A stretch of DNA of 64,000 nucleotides from an uncultured Bacilli bacterium (GTDB lineage Bacteria > Bacillota_I > Bacilli_A > RF39 > UBA660). A program made the position numbers and the translations under genes. The notes below the pieces were generated by a model. The model was not told the origin of the DNA. It ran no database searches and was given only the letters and a program-made list of their open reading frames with translations. Positions 56,066 to 64,000 of the stretch are shown in pieces (the first letter of the stretch is position 1; each line of letters begins with the position of its first letter). The stretch lies in assembly GCA_934097105.1 (NCBI GenBank), contig CAKONI010000001.1, positions 100,762-164,761 on the forward strand, written 5' to 3'.

Positions 56066-57082
56066 ATGAAAGTTGCAATTAATGGTTTTGGTAGAATTGG
56101 AAGACTTGTTTTTAGAATTATGGAGGAAAGTGATGATTTTGAGGTAGTTGCTATTAATGATTTAACTAATGCTAAACAACTTGCTCATTTACTTAAGTAT
56201 GATTCTAGTCAAGGTCGTTATAGGGTTGATGAGATAACTTATAGAGATGATTATTTGATTGTTGGTAAGAGGGAAATTAGAGTTTATGCCGAAGGTGATC
56301 CGTCTTCTCTTCCTTGGGGCAAACTTGGTATTGATATGGTTTTTGAGTGTAGTGGTAAGTTTGTTACTGAGGAGGGCGCTAATTTGCATATTAAGGCGGG
56401 CGCTAAAAGGGTTATTGTGTCTGCACCTTGTAAGGGTAATGTTAAGACTGTTGTGTATGGTGTGAATGAGGATACTTTAACTGGTGATGAGAAAGTTATT
56501 AGTGCTGCTAGTTGTACTACTAATTGTTTGGCTCCTGTTTTAAAGGTTCTTGATGATAATTTTACTATTAATAGGGGATTTATGACTACTATTCATGCTT
56601 ATACTAATGATCAAACTGTTCTTGATGTTGCGCATAGAAAGGATATTGAAGCAAGACGTGGTAGGGCGGCTTCTGTTAATATAGTTCCTACTTCGACTGG
56701 TGCTGCTAAGGCGATTGGACTTGTTTTGCCTAGTCTTGAGGGGAAACTTAAGGGGACTTCTATGAGAGTTCCAGTGTCTGATGGCTCTTGTGTGGATTTA
56801 GTTCTTGAACTTTCTCGTCCGGTTGATGTTTCTACGATTAATAATCAGTTTATTAATGCCAAGAGCGAAGTTTTAGACGCTACTTATGATCCTATTGTTT
56901 CTAGTGATATTATTGGTAGTAGTTATGGTGCGGTTGTTGATCTTTTGCTTACGGATGTTTTGGATACGCCTTTAGGACAACTTGTTAAGGTTGTTGCTTG
57001 GTATGATAATGAGATGGGATATTCTCATCAAATGGTTAGGACTGCTTTATATTTTGCTAGTTTGGAGCATGAAATTTTATAA
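56066..57082 (+). CDS. gap: Glyceraldehyde-3-phosphate dehydrogenase
   Basis: 338 residues. NAD fold INGFGRIGRLVFR, AINDLTN with the Asp favouring NAD, catalytic Cys in SAASCTTNCLAP, TIHAYTNDQ, and WYDNEMGYSHQMV. NAD-type glycolytic GapA is the best reading. Twelve bases after the kinase gene; eno lies 1.4 kb downstream. Confidence 0.97.
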   Translation: MKVAINGFGRIGRLVFRIMEESDDFEVVAINDLTNAKQLAHLLKYDSSQGRYRVDEITYRDDYLIVGKREIRVYAEGDPSSLPWGKLGIDMVFECSGKFVTEEGANLHIKAGAKRVIVSAPCKGNVKTVVYGVNEDTLTGDEKVISAASCTTNCLAPVLKVLDDNFTINRGFMTTIHAYTNDQTVLDVAHRKDIEARRGRAASVNIVPTSTGAAKAIGLVLPSLEGKLKGTSMRVPVSDGSCVDLVLELSRPVDVSTINNQFINAKSEVLDATYDPIVSSDIIGSSYGAVVDLLLTDVLDTPLGQLVKVVAWYDNEMGYSHQMVRTALYFASLEHEIL

Positions 57083-57108
57083 CAAAAAAACGGTGCATTT
57101 TTGACATG

Positions 57109-57129
57109 AGACTACTTTTTCACTAGTCT
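57109..57129. terminator. Possible bidirectional terminator, gap and femX
   Basis: AGACTA/TAGTCT around a nine-base loop between convergent genes; T tract interrupted. Confidence 0.45.
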
Positions 57130-57144
57130 TGTTTTGGCATCATT

Positions 57145-58404
57145 TTATTTTTCTGTTTTTTTCTTTTTTCCGAATTTTCCTTTTTTGTGTAGTAGGTATG
57201 CGGTTCTGTTAATTACTAGATCAAATTCTCCAATGTATTCGGTTACTTCTGCGCCGAAACCTAGTTTCATTTCGTTTAGGCCATTGAAGTTGTTGTTTGT
57301 TGTGCTGAAGAATCCGGTTATTGCATTTAGATCGAAGTAGACGGCCCCGAGTTTTGAGTATTTGTCTATGATGTACCATTTTGTTAGGAATGTTGGATAA
57401 TATAATTTGTATGTTGGGTTTTGACCTTCAATTATTAGTTCTACACCATGTTTTTCTATTATAATTGCAGTGGCACTTATTATTATTCCTTGGGGATTTT
57501 TTGAGAATAGACTTGAGGCTGTTTCTAGTTCTTTTTTATATATTGATAGGACTTTGTCGGATGTTATTTTTGAGTTTGTAAGTTTTGTGCTTATTTTGTG
57601 TTTTAGTCCTGCTTCTTGTATTTCTCTATTTAGTTCTTCGTTTTTTTGTAGTTCTTGTTCATATATTAATTTTATGTTATTTAAATATGCTTCGGTATTT
57701 AGTTTGGCGAAGTATAATTCGAAGTTGTTTCCAAATACTTCGGCGAATTTTTTATAATAATTTAGTTTTCTGTAGTGCTTTTTTGCAATGAATTTGTAGA
57801 ATATTTCTATGTCGTTTTGATTTCCTTGTAGGATTTCGACTCCTCTTGAGACTGCTTTTCTTATTTTGTTTTTTACACTTGGTTCGAAGTGTTCGAATAG
57901 TGTTGCGCTGGAACCGGTTACTTTTAGTATGGCATTCCAACGTGGTTTTTCTGTTCCGAAGAATTTATTGTCTCCGTAGTAGTCGTATCCAATTTTAATA
58001 AGAAATGGTACTAAATCGTTTGTATATGGACTTCTTAGGATGTTTCCGTTCTTGTCTCTTTTGTTGTTTACAACAGGGGGGTCTATTTTTAAAAATACGA
58101 TGCTATTTTTGGCTAGGAATTTTTTTAATTTGTTGGAGACATCTATTATTAAGTCTTTGTTATCATAATCTATTAAAGGGCCTCTTGGAGCGTAGGCGAA
58201 TTTATATCCTAGAAATAGTTTTTGTATTAGGATAAGTGATGCGCCGATTAGAATGTTTTGATCGTTTATAAAACCATAAAAATGTGGTTCGTATCCTTCT
58301 TCGTGCATGAGGTTTGCATAGGCTGATGTTTGATAGTATGTGTGGAGTGGATGATTATTTGAGAAGTTGTCGAATTGTTCAGGTGTTAATTTTACTATTT
58401 TCAA
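57145..58404 (-). CDS. FemX/FemAB-family peptidoglycan aminoacyltransferase
   Basis: 419 residues. Two GNAT-like halves (N-terminal HTYYQTSAYANLMHEEGYEP; C-terminal KWYIIDKYSKLGAVYFDLNAITG) with a helical coiled-coil insertion (about 235-300, ELQKNEELNREIQEAGLKH) that binds tRNA in FemA. Adds amino acids from charged tRNA to the lipid II side chain, so the cell should have peptidoglycan. Monocistronic, minus strand. Confidence 0.9.
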   Translation of the reverse strand: MKIVKLTPEQFDNFSNNHPLHTYYQTSAYANLMHEEGYEPHFYGFINDQNILIGASLILIQKLFLGYKFAYAPRGPLIDYDNKDLIIDVSNKLKKFLAKNSIVFLKIDPPVVNNKRDKNGNILRSPYTNDLVPFLIKIGYDYYGDNKFFGTEKPRWNAILKVTGSSATLFEHFEPSVKNKIRKAVSRGVEILQGNQNDIEIFYKFIAKKHYRKLNYYKKFAEVFGNNFELYFAKLNTEAYLNNIKLIYEQELQKNEELNREIQEAGLKHKISTKLTNSKITSDKVLSIYKKELETASSLFSKNPQGIIISATAIIIEKHGVELIIEGQNPTYKLYYPTFLTKWYIIDKYSKLGAVYFDLNAITGFFSTTNNNFNGLNEMKLGFGAEVTEYIGEFDLVINRTAYLLHKKGKFGKKKKTEK

Positions 58405-58511
58405 ATTATCCCTCCTTATCTTTTATATTTATATAATATCTTTTTTTTTGAAAAAATGCAAGTTTTATTATATAATATTTTTATAAGAGTAAAATATTTT
58501 AGGAGGCTTTT

Positions 58512-59729
58512 ATGAAAATTAATAATATTATTGGAAGAGAGATTTTAGATTCTAGGGGTAATCCTACGGTTGAGGTTGATGTTATTTTGGAAAATGGCAT
58601 TTTGGGACGTGCTAGTGTTCCTAGTGGGGCTTCTACTGGAAGTAATGAGGCTTTGGAACTTCGTGATGGTGAAAAACGCTATTTAGGTAAGGGAGTTCGT
58701 GTGGCTGTTAGAAATGTTAATACAGTTTTGAGAGAACTTCTTACCGGTCATGATGTTTTTGATCAAAGTGGGATTGATGACGCTATGATTAAGTGTGATG
58801 GTACTTTTAATAAGAGTAATCTTGGTGCGAATGCTATTTTAGGTGTGTCGCTTGCTTGTATTAAGGCTGCTAGTAAATGTAAGGGAGTTAGTTTGTATGA
58901 ATATTTAGGTAATGATAGAGAGCTTCCTATTTGTATGATGAATATTTTAAATGGTGGAGCGCACGCGGATAATAATTTGGATTTTCAAGAGTTTATGATT
59001 ATTCCTATTGCTGATTCTGTTTCAGAGAGAATAAGAATGGGTAGTGAAATTTTTCATAATTTAAAAAATATCTTGAAAGAAAAGGGTTATTTTACTGGTG
59101 TTGGTGATGAGGGCGGATTTGCACCTTTTGTTAAGGATAATTATGAGGCGCTTGATTTGATTAAGAGTGCGGTTTTTGTTTCGGGTTATACTTTTGGTAA
59201 GGATGTTTTTATTGCTTTAGATGTTGCGGCTTCGGAACTTTATAAGGATGGTTTTTATCATATTGATGGTAAAAAATATTCGCGTGATGAACTTTTTGCT
59301 TATTATGAGGATTTGATTAGTAAGTATCCAATTGCTTCGATTGAAGATCCTGTTGTGGAAAGTGATTTTGAGGGATTTAAGATGCTTACTGATTTGATTG
59401 GTGATAGGGTGCAACTGGTTGGAGATGATTTGTTTGTTACTAATAAAAAGTATTTGGAAAAGGGACATGAAATGGGGGCAGGTAATGCTATTTTACTAAA
59501 GGCTAATCAAATTGGTACAGTTAGTGAGATGATTGATACAATTAATTGTGCTAAAAAGTGGGGTTATAAAACAATTATCTCTCATAGAAGTGGTGAAACT
59601 GATGATGCATTTATTGCCCATTTTGCGGTTGGTCTTGGTCTTGGACAAATAAAGACGGGATCTTTATCGAGAATGGATAGGATTTGTAAATATAATGAAC
59701 TAATGAGGATTGAGGAAGAACTTCGTTAG
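58512..59729 (+). CDS. eno: Enolase
   Basis: 405 residues, about 25 shorter than B. subtilis. [62 protein letters not shown], and SHRSGETDD carry the metal and catalytic residues. SD AGGAGG. Confidence 0.98.
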   Translation: MKINNIIGREILDSRGNPTVEVDVILENGILGRASVPSGASTGSNEALELRDGEKRYLGKGVRVAVRNVNTVLRELLTGHDVFDQSGIDDAMIKCDGTFNKSNLGANAILGVSLACIKAASKCKGVSLYEYLGNDRELPICMMNILNGGAHADNNLDFQEFMIIPIADSVSERIRMGSEIFHNLKNILKEKGYFTGVGDEGGFAPFVKDNYEALDLIKSAVFVSGYTFGKDVFIALDVAASELYKDGFYHIDGKKYSRDELFAYYEDLISKYPIASIEDPVVESDFEGFKMLTDLIGDRVQLVGDDLFVTNKKYLEKGHEMGAGNAILLKANQIGTVSEMIDTINCAKKWGYKTIISHRSGETDDAFIAHFAVGLGLGQIKTGSLSRMDRICKYNELMRIEEELR

Positions 59730-59798
59730 TTCTTTTTTTTCTTGATTTTTTTCTTGTTTTGTGGTAGAATATTGCTTACTTTGAGAAGGGGGATTTTT

Positions 59799-60851
59799 AT
59801 GGATGCAAATGTTATTGCGGAAAAACTTGTTAATTATTTTATAAATTCTGGTATTTTTGAGGGTTCTGTAGTTGATATGGACGTGCTTGAGGATAAAATT
59901 TGTGAACTTGTTGGACTTGAAGATCTTGAGTTTTCTTCTAAGGTGATTGATGTTGTTAAGGATAAACTTACTTTTAGAGGTTATTCTTTTAAGGAAAGTT
60001 CTTTAGAAAATCTTGATGATTCTGATTTTTATTATGGGGATTCTGTTAAACAATATTTACATGAAATTGCTAGGTATCCTTTGCTTACGCAGAAAGAGGA
60101 GAGTGAACTTGCTACAAGGGCAAAACAGGGTGATGAGGATGCTTTTGATAAAATGATGAATTCTAATCTTAGACTTGTTGTTTCAGTTGCAAAAAAATAT
60201 GTTGGACGTGGTTTGGATTTTCTAGATTTAATTCAAGAGGGTAATTTTGGCCTTATGAGATCGATAGAAAAGTTTAATCCTGATTTAGGTTATAAATTTT
60301 CAACATATGCTACTCTTTGGATAAGACAAAAGGTTAGACGTTCTATTTATAATTTTGGTAGAAATATAAGAATTCCAATTTTTGCTTGGGAAAGAATTGA
60401 TAAGATTTCTAAACTTAAGGATAACTTTTTTGATGAATATGGAAGGGAACCTACCTATGAAGAATTAGCAAAACTTTCTGGTTATAATGAAAAACATATT
60501 GAAGAATTATTATGTGCTAGCATGGAACCTGTTTGTTTAGATAAACCTTCTGGTGAGTTTGATAAGATAACACCTATGGAACTTGTTGCTGATGAAAATT
60601 CGAAGTCTGTTGAGGATACTATTTGTGATGATGATATTGCTATACGCTTGCAAGAAATCATTGGTAATCTTTCTGAAAGAGAGGCTAAAATTATTTTGTA
60701 TAGATTTGGTTTTGTTGATAATAGGCCTTATACTCTTCGAGAAATTGGCGATATTTTAAATGTTAGTAGAGAACGTATTAGACAGATTGAACTTAGGGCT
60801 CTTAATAAATTAAGAGATAATAGAAAAGTTAGAAAATTAAAAGATATGTAA
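59799..60851 (+). CDS. Sigma-70 family factor, RpoD-like, short N-terminus
   Basis: 350 residues from the ATG after GAAGGGGG. A ~75-residue N-terminal domain shared with the next gene, then region 1.2 (KQYLHEIARYPLLTQKEE), region 2 (NLRLVVSVAKKYVGRGLDFLDLIQEGN, FSTYATLWIRQ), region 3 and a canonical region 4.2 HTH (TLREIGDILNVSRERIRQIEL). The -10-melting pair WW of RpoD is LW here. dnaG is not adjacent, so it may be an extra group 2 factor rather than the main one. Confidence 0.9.
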   Translation: MDANVIAEKLVNYFINSGIFEGSVVDMDVLEDKICELVGLEDLEFSSKVIDVVKDKLTFRGYSFKESSLENLDDSDFYYGDSVKQYLHEIARYPLLTQKEESELATRAKQGDEDAFDKMMNSNLRLVVSVAKKYVGRGLDFLDLIQEGNFGLMRSIEKFNPDLGYKFSTYATLWIRQKVRRSIYNFGRNIRIPIFAWERIDKISKLKDNFFDEYGREPTYEELAKLSGYNEKHIEELLCASMEPVCLDKPSGEFDKITPMELVADENSKSVEDTICDDDIAIRLQEIIGNLSEREAKIILYRFGFVDNRPYTLREIGDILNVSRERIRQIELRALNKLRDNRKVRKLKDM

Positions 60852-60864
60852 ATGGGGTGTTTTT

Positions 60865-61908
60865 ATGGAAATGAGAAGTGTTGATAGGATTATTTCTTAT
60901 ATTGAAAATTTAGGTTTATCTAAAGATGCTATAATTAATAGTGATGATTTAGAAAACGTAGTTTGTGAATTTGTTGATAGTGATAATTTTGAGGAGTTTT
61001 CTATGGCTATTAAATTTGTGAAAGAGGAATTTGTTTCTCGTGGGTTTTCTTTTGATACAAGGAATAGTGCTGATGAAGAAAAATTAGATTTAGAGGATTC
61101 TACTTGTCAATATTTACAGGAAGTAAATAAAATTCCTCGTCTTAGTAAGGAGGAAGAGTACGAACTTGCTAGGAGAGTAAAAAATGGTGATAGTGCTTCT
61201 TTGGAAAAGATGATTAATTCTAATCTTAGACTTGTGGTTCCTATTGCTAAGCGTTATGATACTTGTGGTTTAGATTTTCTTGATTTAATTCAAGAAGGTA
61301 ATATGGGTCTTATGAAGGCTGCTCAGAAGTTTGATCCTGATTTTGGTACTAGGTTTTCTACTTATGCTAGTTTTTGGATTGATCAGTTTGTTAAACGTGC
61401 AGTTGATAATAAAAGTAGAGTGGTTAGAATTCCTGTTTCTGCTTGTAAAAGGCTTGATGAAATTAATCAATTAAAAGAGAAGATTTCTAGTGTAAGCGAA
61501 GAGGCGCCGTCTTTTAAAGAACTTGCTACTATTTCTGGGTATGATGAGGAAAATGTTAAGCAAATTATGAATGCTAGTGAAGAGGTTTTATCTTTTGAAG
61601 ATGATTATTTAGATAGTGAGGATGCTACTATTTTGAATTTTTCTTCTTGTGATGATCAAAATGGTGTTGAAGATTTTGTTTGTAATAAGGAGAATCTTAT
61701 GTCTTTGAAGAATGCTATTAGTGGTTTAGAAGATATTGAGATTAAATACCTTATGTTTAGATTTGGGTTTATTGGAAATAAGTGTTGGTCTCGTGCTAAA
61801 CTTAGGGATTTTTTTGGAACTACAGATTTTTATATTAAAAAGTTTGAACATAGAATTCTTAATAAACTTAGTGAAAATGATGAAGTAAAGTCAATTAGAG
61901 GTATATAG
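60865..61908 (+). CDS. Diverged sigma-70 paralog
   Basis: 347 residues, 13 bases after the previous gene and homologous throughout, including the N-terminal domain (DDLENVVCEFV versus DVLEDKICELV). Regions 1.2 and 2 are kept (NLRLVVPIAKRYDTCGLDFLDLIQEGN). Region 2.4 has WIDQ for WIRQ. Region 4.2 is eroded: SRAKLRDFFGTTDFYIKKFEH in place of the R-E-R-I-R-Q-I-E recognition helix. It may read a different -35, none, or act as an antagonist. Confidence 0.85.
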   Translation: MEMRSVDRIISYIENLGLSKDAIINSDDLENVVCEFVDSDNFEEFSMAIKFVKEEFVSRGFSFDTRNSADEEKLDLEDSTCQYLQEVNKIPRLSKEEEYELARRVKNGDSASLEKMINSNLRLVVPIAKRYDTCGLDFLDLIQEGNMGLMKAAQKFDPDFGTRFSTYASFWIDQFVKRAVDNKSRVVRIPVSACKRLDEINQLKEKISSVSEEAPSFKELATISGYDEENVKQIMNASEEVLSFEDDYLDSEDATILNFSSCDDQNGVEDFVCNKENLMSLKNAISGLEDIEIKYLMFRFGFIGNKCWSRAKLRDFFGTTDFYIKKFEHRILNKLSENDEVKSIRGI

Positions 61909-61920
61909 TTTTACTATCTA

Positions 61921-61942
61921 TGAAGATTTTTCTTCACTTTTT
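61921..61942 (+). terminator. Terminator of sigma-factor operon
   Basis: TGAAGA/TCTTCA, four-T loop, then CTTTTT. Confidence 0.7.
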
Positions 61943-61982
61943 GTTATAATAAATACATGAATGATTTGTGGGAGATGTAATT

Positions 61983-62240
61983 ATGAATAAAGTAATAGGT
62001 AAAGTGGTGGAGGTATATATTCCAGAGCAGTATAAAAGTGGTGATTTATTAGATGTTATGGATAGGACTAATATAGGTTTTAAAGTGATGACTGATGAGG
62101 GTATAAAGGTAATTGAAATGGAGCAGGATGAGGAAAATTCTCATATTATGAAAAATGATTTGGTGGAAATAATTGAGCAAACTATTTCTGGTAAGAATTT
62201 TGTTGATATTAGGTTGTATGAGGAATGGAATTATGAATAG
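61983..62240 (+). CDS. Small acidic protein upstream of helicase, unknown
   Basis: 85 residues from the ATG after GGGAG. Beta-rich looking N-terminus (VIGKVVEVYIPEQY) and an acidic C-terminal half. No family recognised. Its stop overlaps the helicase start by eight bases, so the two are coupled. Composition is A-rich like the helicase, suggesting that both came together. Confidence 0.55.
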   Translation: MNKVIGKVVEVYIPEQYKSGDLLDVMDRTNIGFKVMTDEGIKVIEMEQDEENSHIMKNDLVEIIEQTISGKNFVDIRLYEEWNYE

Positions 62241-64000
62241 TAATGAGTTTCAAACTGTAGGATTATATGATCATAATGCTGATAGTTATAGGACTATAAA
62301 AAAAATTTTTTGATGATGGAAATGATGTAGTTGGTATAGTTCATGCGACTGGTACGGGGAAGTCATATAATGCTTTACAACTTGCTTATGATAATAAGGA
62401 TAAAAAAATAGTTTATGTTGTACCATCTGAAGCAATAAAGGAGCATATAAATAAAATAATTGAGGATAATCCTAATTTGGATTTAAAAAGGGATTTTCCT
62501 AATTTAGAGTTTAGGACTTATCAAAGTTTTACAAATTTGTCTTCAGAGGAGATTACAAATATAGATTGTGATTTGTTAGTACTTGATGAATTTCATCATA
62601 TTGGTGCGCCTGTTTGGGGTGATAGAATTAATACAATGGTAGAGACTCATCCTGAAATGAAGATTTTTGGTATGACTGCTTATACTGTTAGAGGTAGGGG
62701 AACTTCTTATGAAAGGGATATGGCTAATCCTGATACTAATGAGTTGTTTTCTGGAAAAATAGAAAGTAGATATGATTTGTGTGATGCAATGATGGATGGA
62801 GTTTTACCTAAGCCTATATATAAAAGTGCATATACTAATTTAATTGGAATGGAAAGTAAACTTGAGGAGAAAGTAAGGAATTTGGATGCTAATACGAGAG
62901 AGTATCAAAAGTACATGGCAATACTTGGAGATGTGAAAAGAAGAATACATGAGGCTCCTGGTATTTCTGATGTTTTAAAAAGAAGTATGAAACCGAATGG
63001 AAAGTATATATATTTTTGTCCGCCATATTCGGAGGATGGCACTAATAACATAGAGACTATTAAAGAGCAGGCTACTCAGTGGTTTAGAGATTTTGTGCCT
63101 TTAGATGATATTGTAATATATACATCAACTAGCAAAATGAAAGATAAGGGTAAACTTAATAGAGAGGCTTTTTATGATGATGTTACGTTAGATGGTAAGA
63201 GTGCTAAGAATAAACTTAGAGTAATGTTTGCAATTAATCAATATAATGAGGGTATTCATGCTCCTGATGTTGATGGAGTAATAATGGGAAGAGGAACAAC
63301 TTCTGATATAGTGTATTTTGAACAATTAGGTAGGGCTTTGTCTGTTCGTGGTGATACGAAAGATAGATTTGAAAAGTTAGAAAAGTATTCGAAAGAGCAG
63401 TTAATTGATATGTGCTTAAAGAAGGATATTTTAATAAAAGATGATATGAGTAAAGAAGAAATAATTGAGAAGTTAGTGGCTCCGATTGTTATTGATTTAA
63501 CAAATAATTATGGCTTTATAAAGGAACTTGAAAATAATTTAAGAGATAGAATTAAGGATATAGAAGCAAAAGGTTTAAGAAGTCATAACCGAACGAGAAT
63601 TAGAGATGCATCATTTGATATTGAAATAGAGAATCAAGATTTGTTTGAGATGTTAAGATATGTTATGGATAGATTAACAATGAAATGGGAAGATTATTAT
63701 GAGTTAGCGAAAACATATTATGAACATCATGGCAATTTAGAGATTCCGCAAAGTTTTAAAACAATAAATGGATATGAGTTTGATGAAAATGGTATTTCAT
63801 TAGGTACTTGGATAAAAAATCAAAGACGAGTATTTAAGGGTAATTTTGATTATAAACTTAGTGATAAACGTATAGAACTACTAAAGCAAGTAGGAATGCG
63901 GTTTGAAACAAATAAGTTTGCAGAAGAATGGAATAAGAAATATGAACTAGCAAAGGTATATTATAATCATCATGGTGATTTAGAAATTCCACAAAGGTTT
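62233..64000 (+). CDS. SF2 DEAH-type helicase with helicase-associated repeats; +1 shift needed; incomplete
   Basis: Opens MNSNEFQTVGLYDHNADSYR then TIKKIF-stop (TGA at 62311-62313). Skipping one T in the A8T6 run (62298-62311) continues DDGNDVVGIVHATGTGKSYNALQL (Walker A), VLDEFHHIG (motif II), GMTAYTV (III) and EQLGRALSVRG (VI). The second frame has a stop at 62297 and no start before Walker A, so both parts belong together. A SAP-like stretch (YSKEQLIDMCLKKDI) follows, then at least two helicase-associated (HA) repeats with LGTWIKNQRR. It runs off the window. Confidence 0.8.

Overview
The window is a low-GC, strongly T-biased chromosomal segment of a Bacillota bacterium, most likely an uncultured member of Bacilli (my placement near the Erysipelotrichia/RF39 side is inference). 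It uses the standard bacterial code: TGA is a stop in many genes, and prfB (RF2) carries its self-regulatory frameshift. The gene order follows the Bacillus subtilis origin-proximal block closely: mfd-spoVT-metG-tatD-yabE-rsmA-yabG-veg-spoVG-yabP-yabQ-divIC-tilS-ftsH-dusB-lysS-clpC-gltX-cysS-mrnC-rlmB-sigH-secE-nusG-rplKAJL-ybxB-rpoBC. Spore genes (spoVT, yabG, yabP, yabQ, spoVG, sigH-like) suggest a spore former or recent descendant of one. A FemAB-type peptidoglycan enzyme suggests a walled cell.

Region by region. 1-4.8 kb: 3' end of mfd, spoVT, T-box-controlled metG, a 46-residue membrane protein, tatD and a YabE-like 3D-domain protein. 4.9-11.2 kb: an inserted SipW/TasA-like locus with a tandemly duplicated promoter-A-B-terminator cassette, an Asn-rich membrane-anchored relative, an ER-type signal peptidase and three membrane proteins. 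11.3-18.9 kb: rsmA, spore genes, divIC, tilS, ftsH, dusB. 18.9-33.5 kb: T-box lysS, a permease standing where ctsR-mcsA-mcsB would be, clpC, gltX-cysS-metallopeptidase-mrnC-rlmB-sigH, two unknown genes and secA. 33.6-36.7 kb: a compositionally different A-rich island with a broken RhuM gene, an integrase remnant, a T-box-regulated trpS with a 12-codon upstream ORF, and a four-hairpin RNA-like unit. 36.7-43.5 kb: prfB, two YitT-family genes, secE-nusG and the ribosomal stalk operons with L1-type and L10 leader elements. 43.5-50.8 kb: rpoBC. 50.9-62 kb: yvcK-whiA, clpP and a lipid kinase (minus strand), a TGS-uridine kinase fusion, gap, femX (minus strand), eno, and a tandem pair of sigma-70 paralogs. 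62-64 kb: a small unknown gene and a helicase with helicase-associated repeats that needs a +1 shift and runs off the end.

Most genes serve translation, transcription, protein quality control and spore or envelope biology. Regulation visible in the sequence includes three T-boxes (Met ATG, Lys AAA, Trp TGG specifiers), an L10 leader, two L1-like sites, a prfB frameshift, and two genes (rsmA, yvcK) with a stem-loop between the Shine-Dalgarno and the start codon. The best candidates for new biology are the SipW/TasA-like locus, the four-hairpin RNA, the SD-hairpin-start arrangement, the unusual lysS T-box and the diverged sigma-factor pair.
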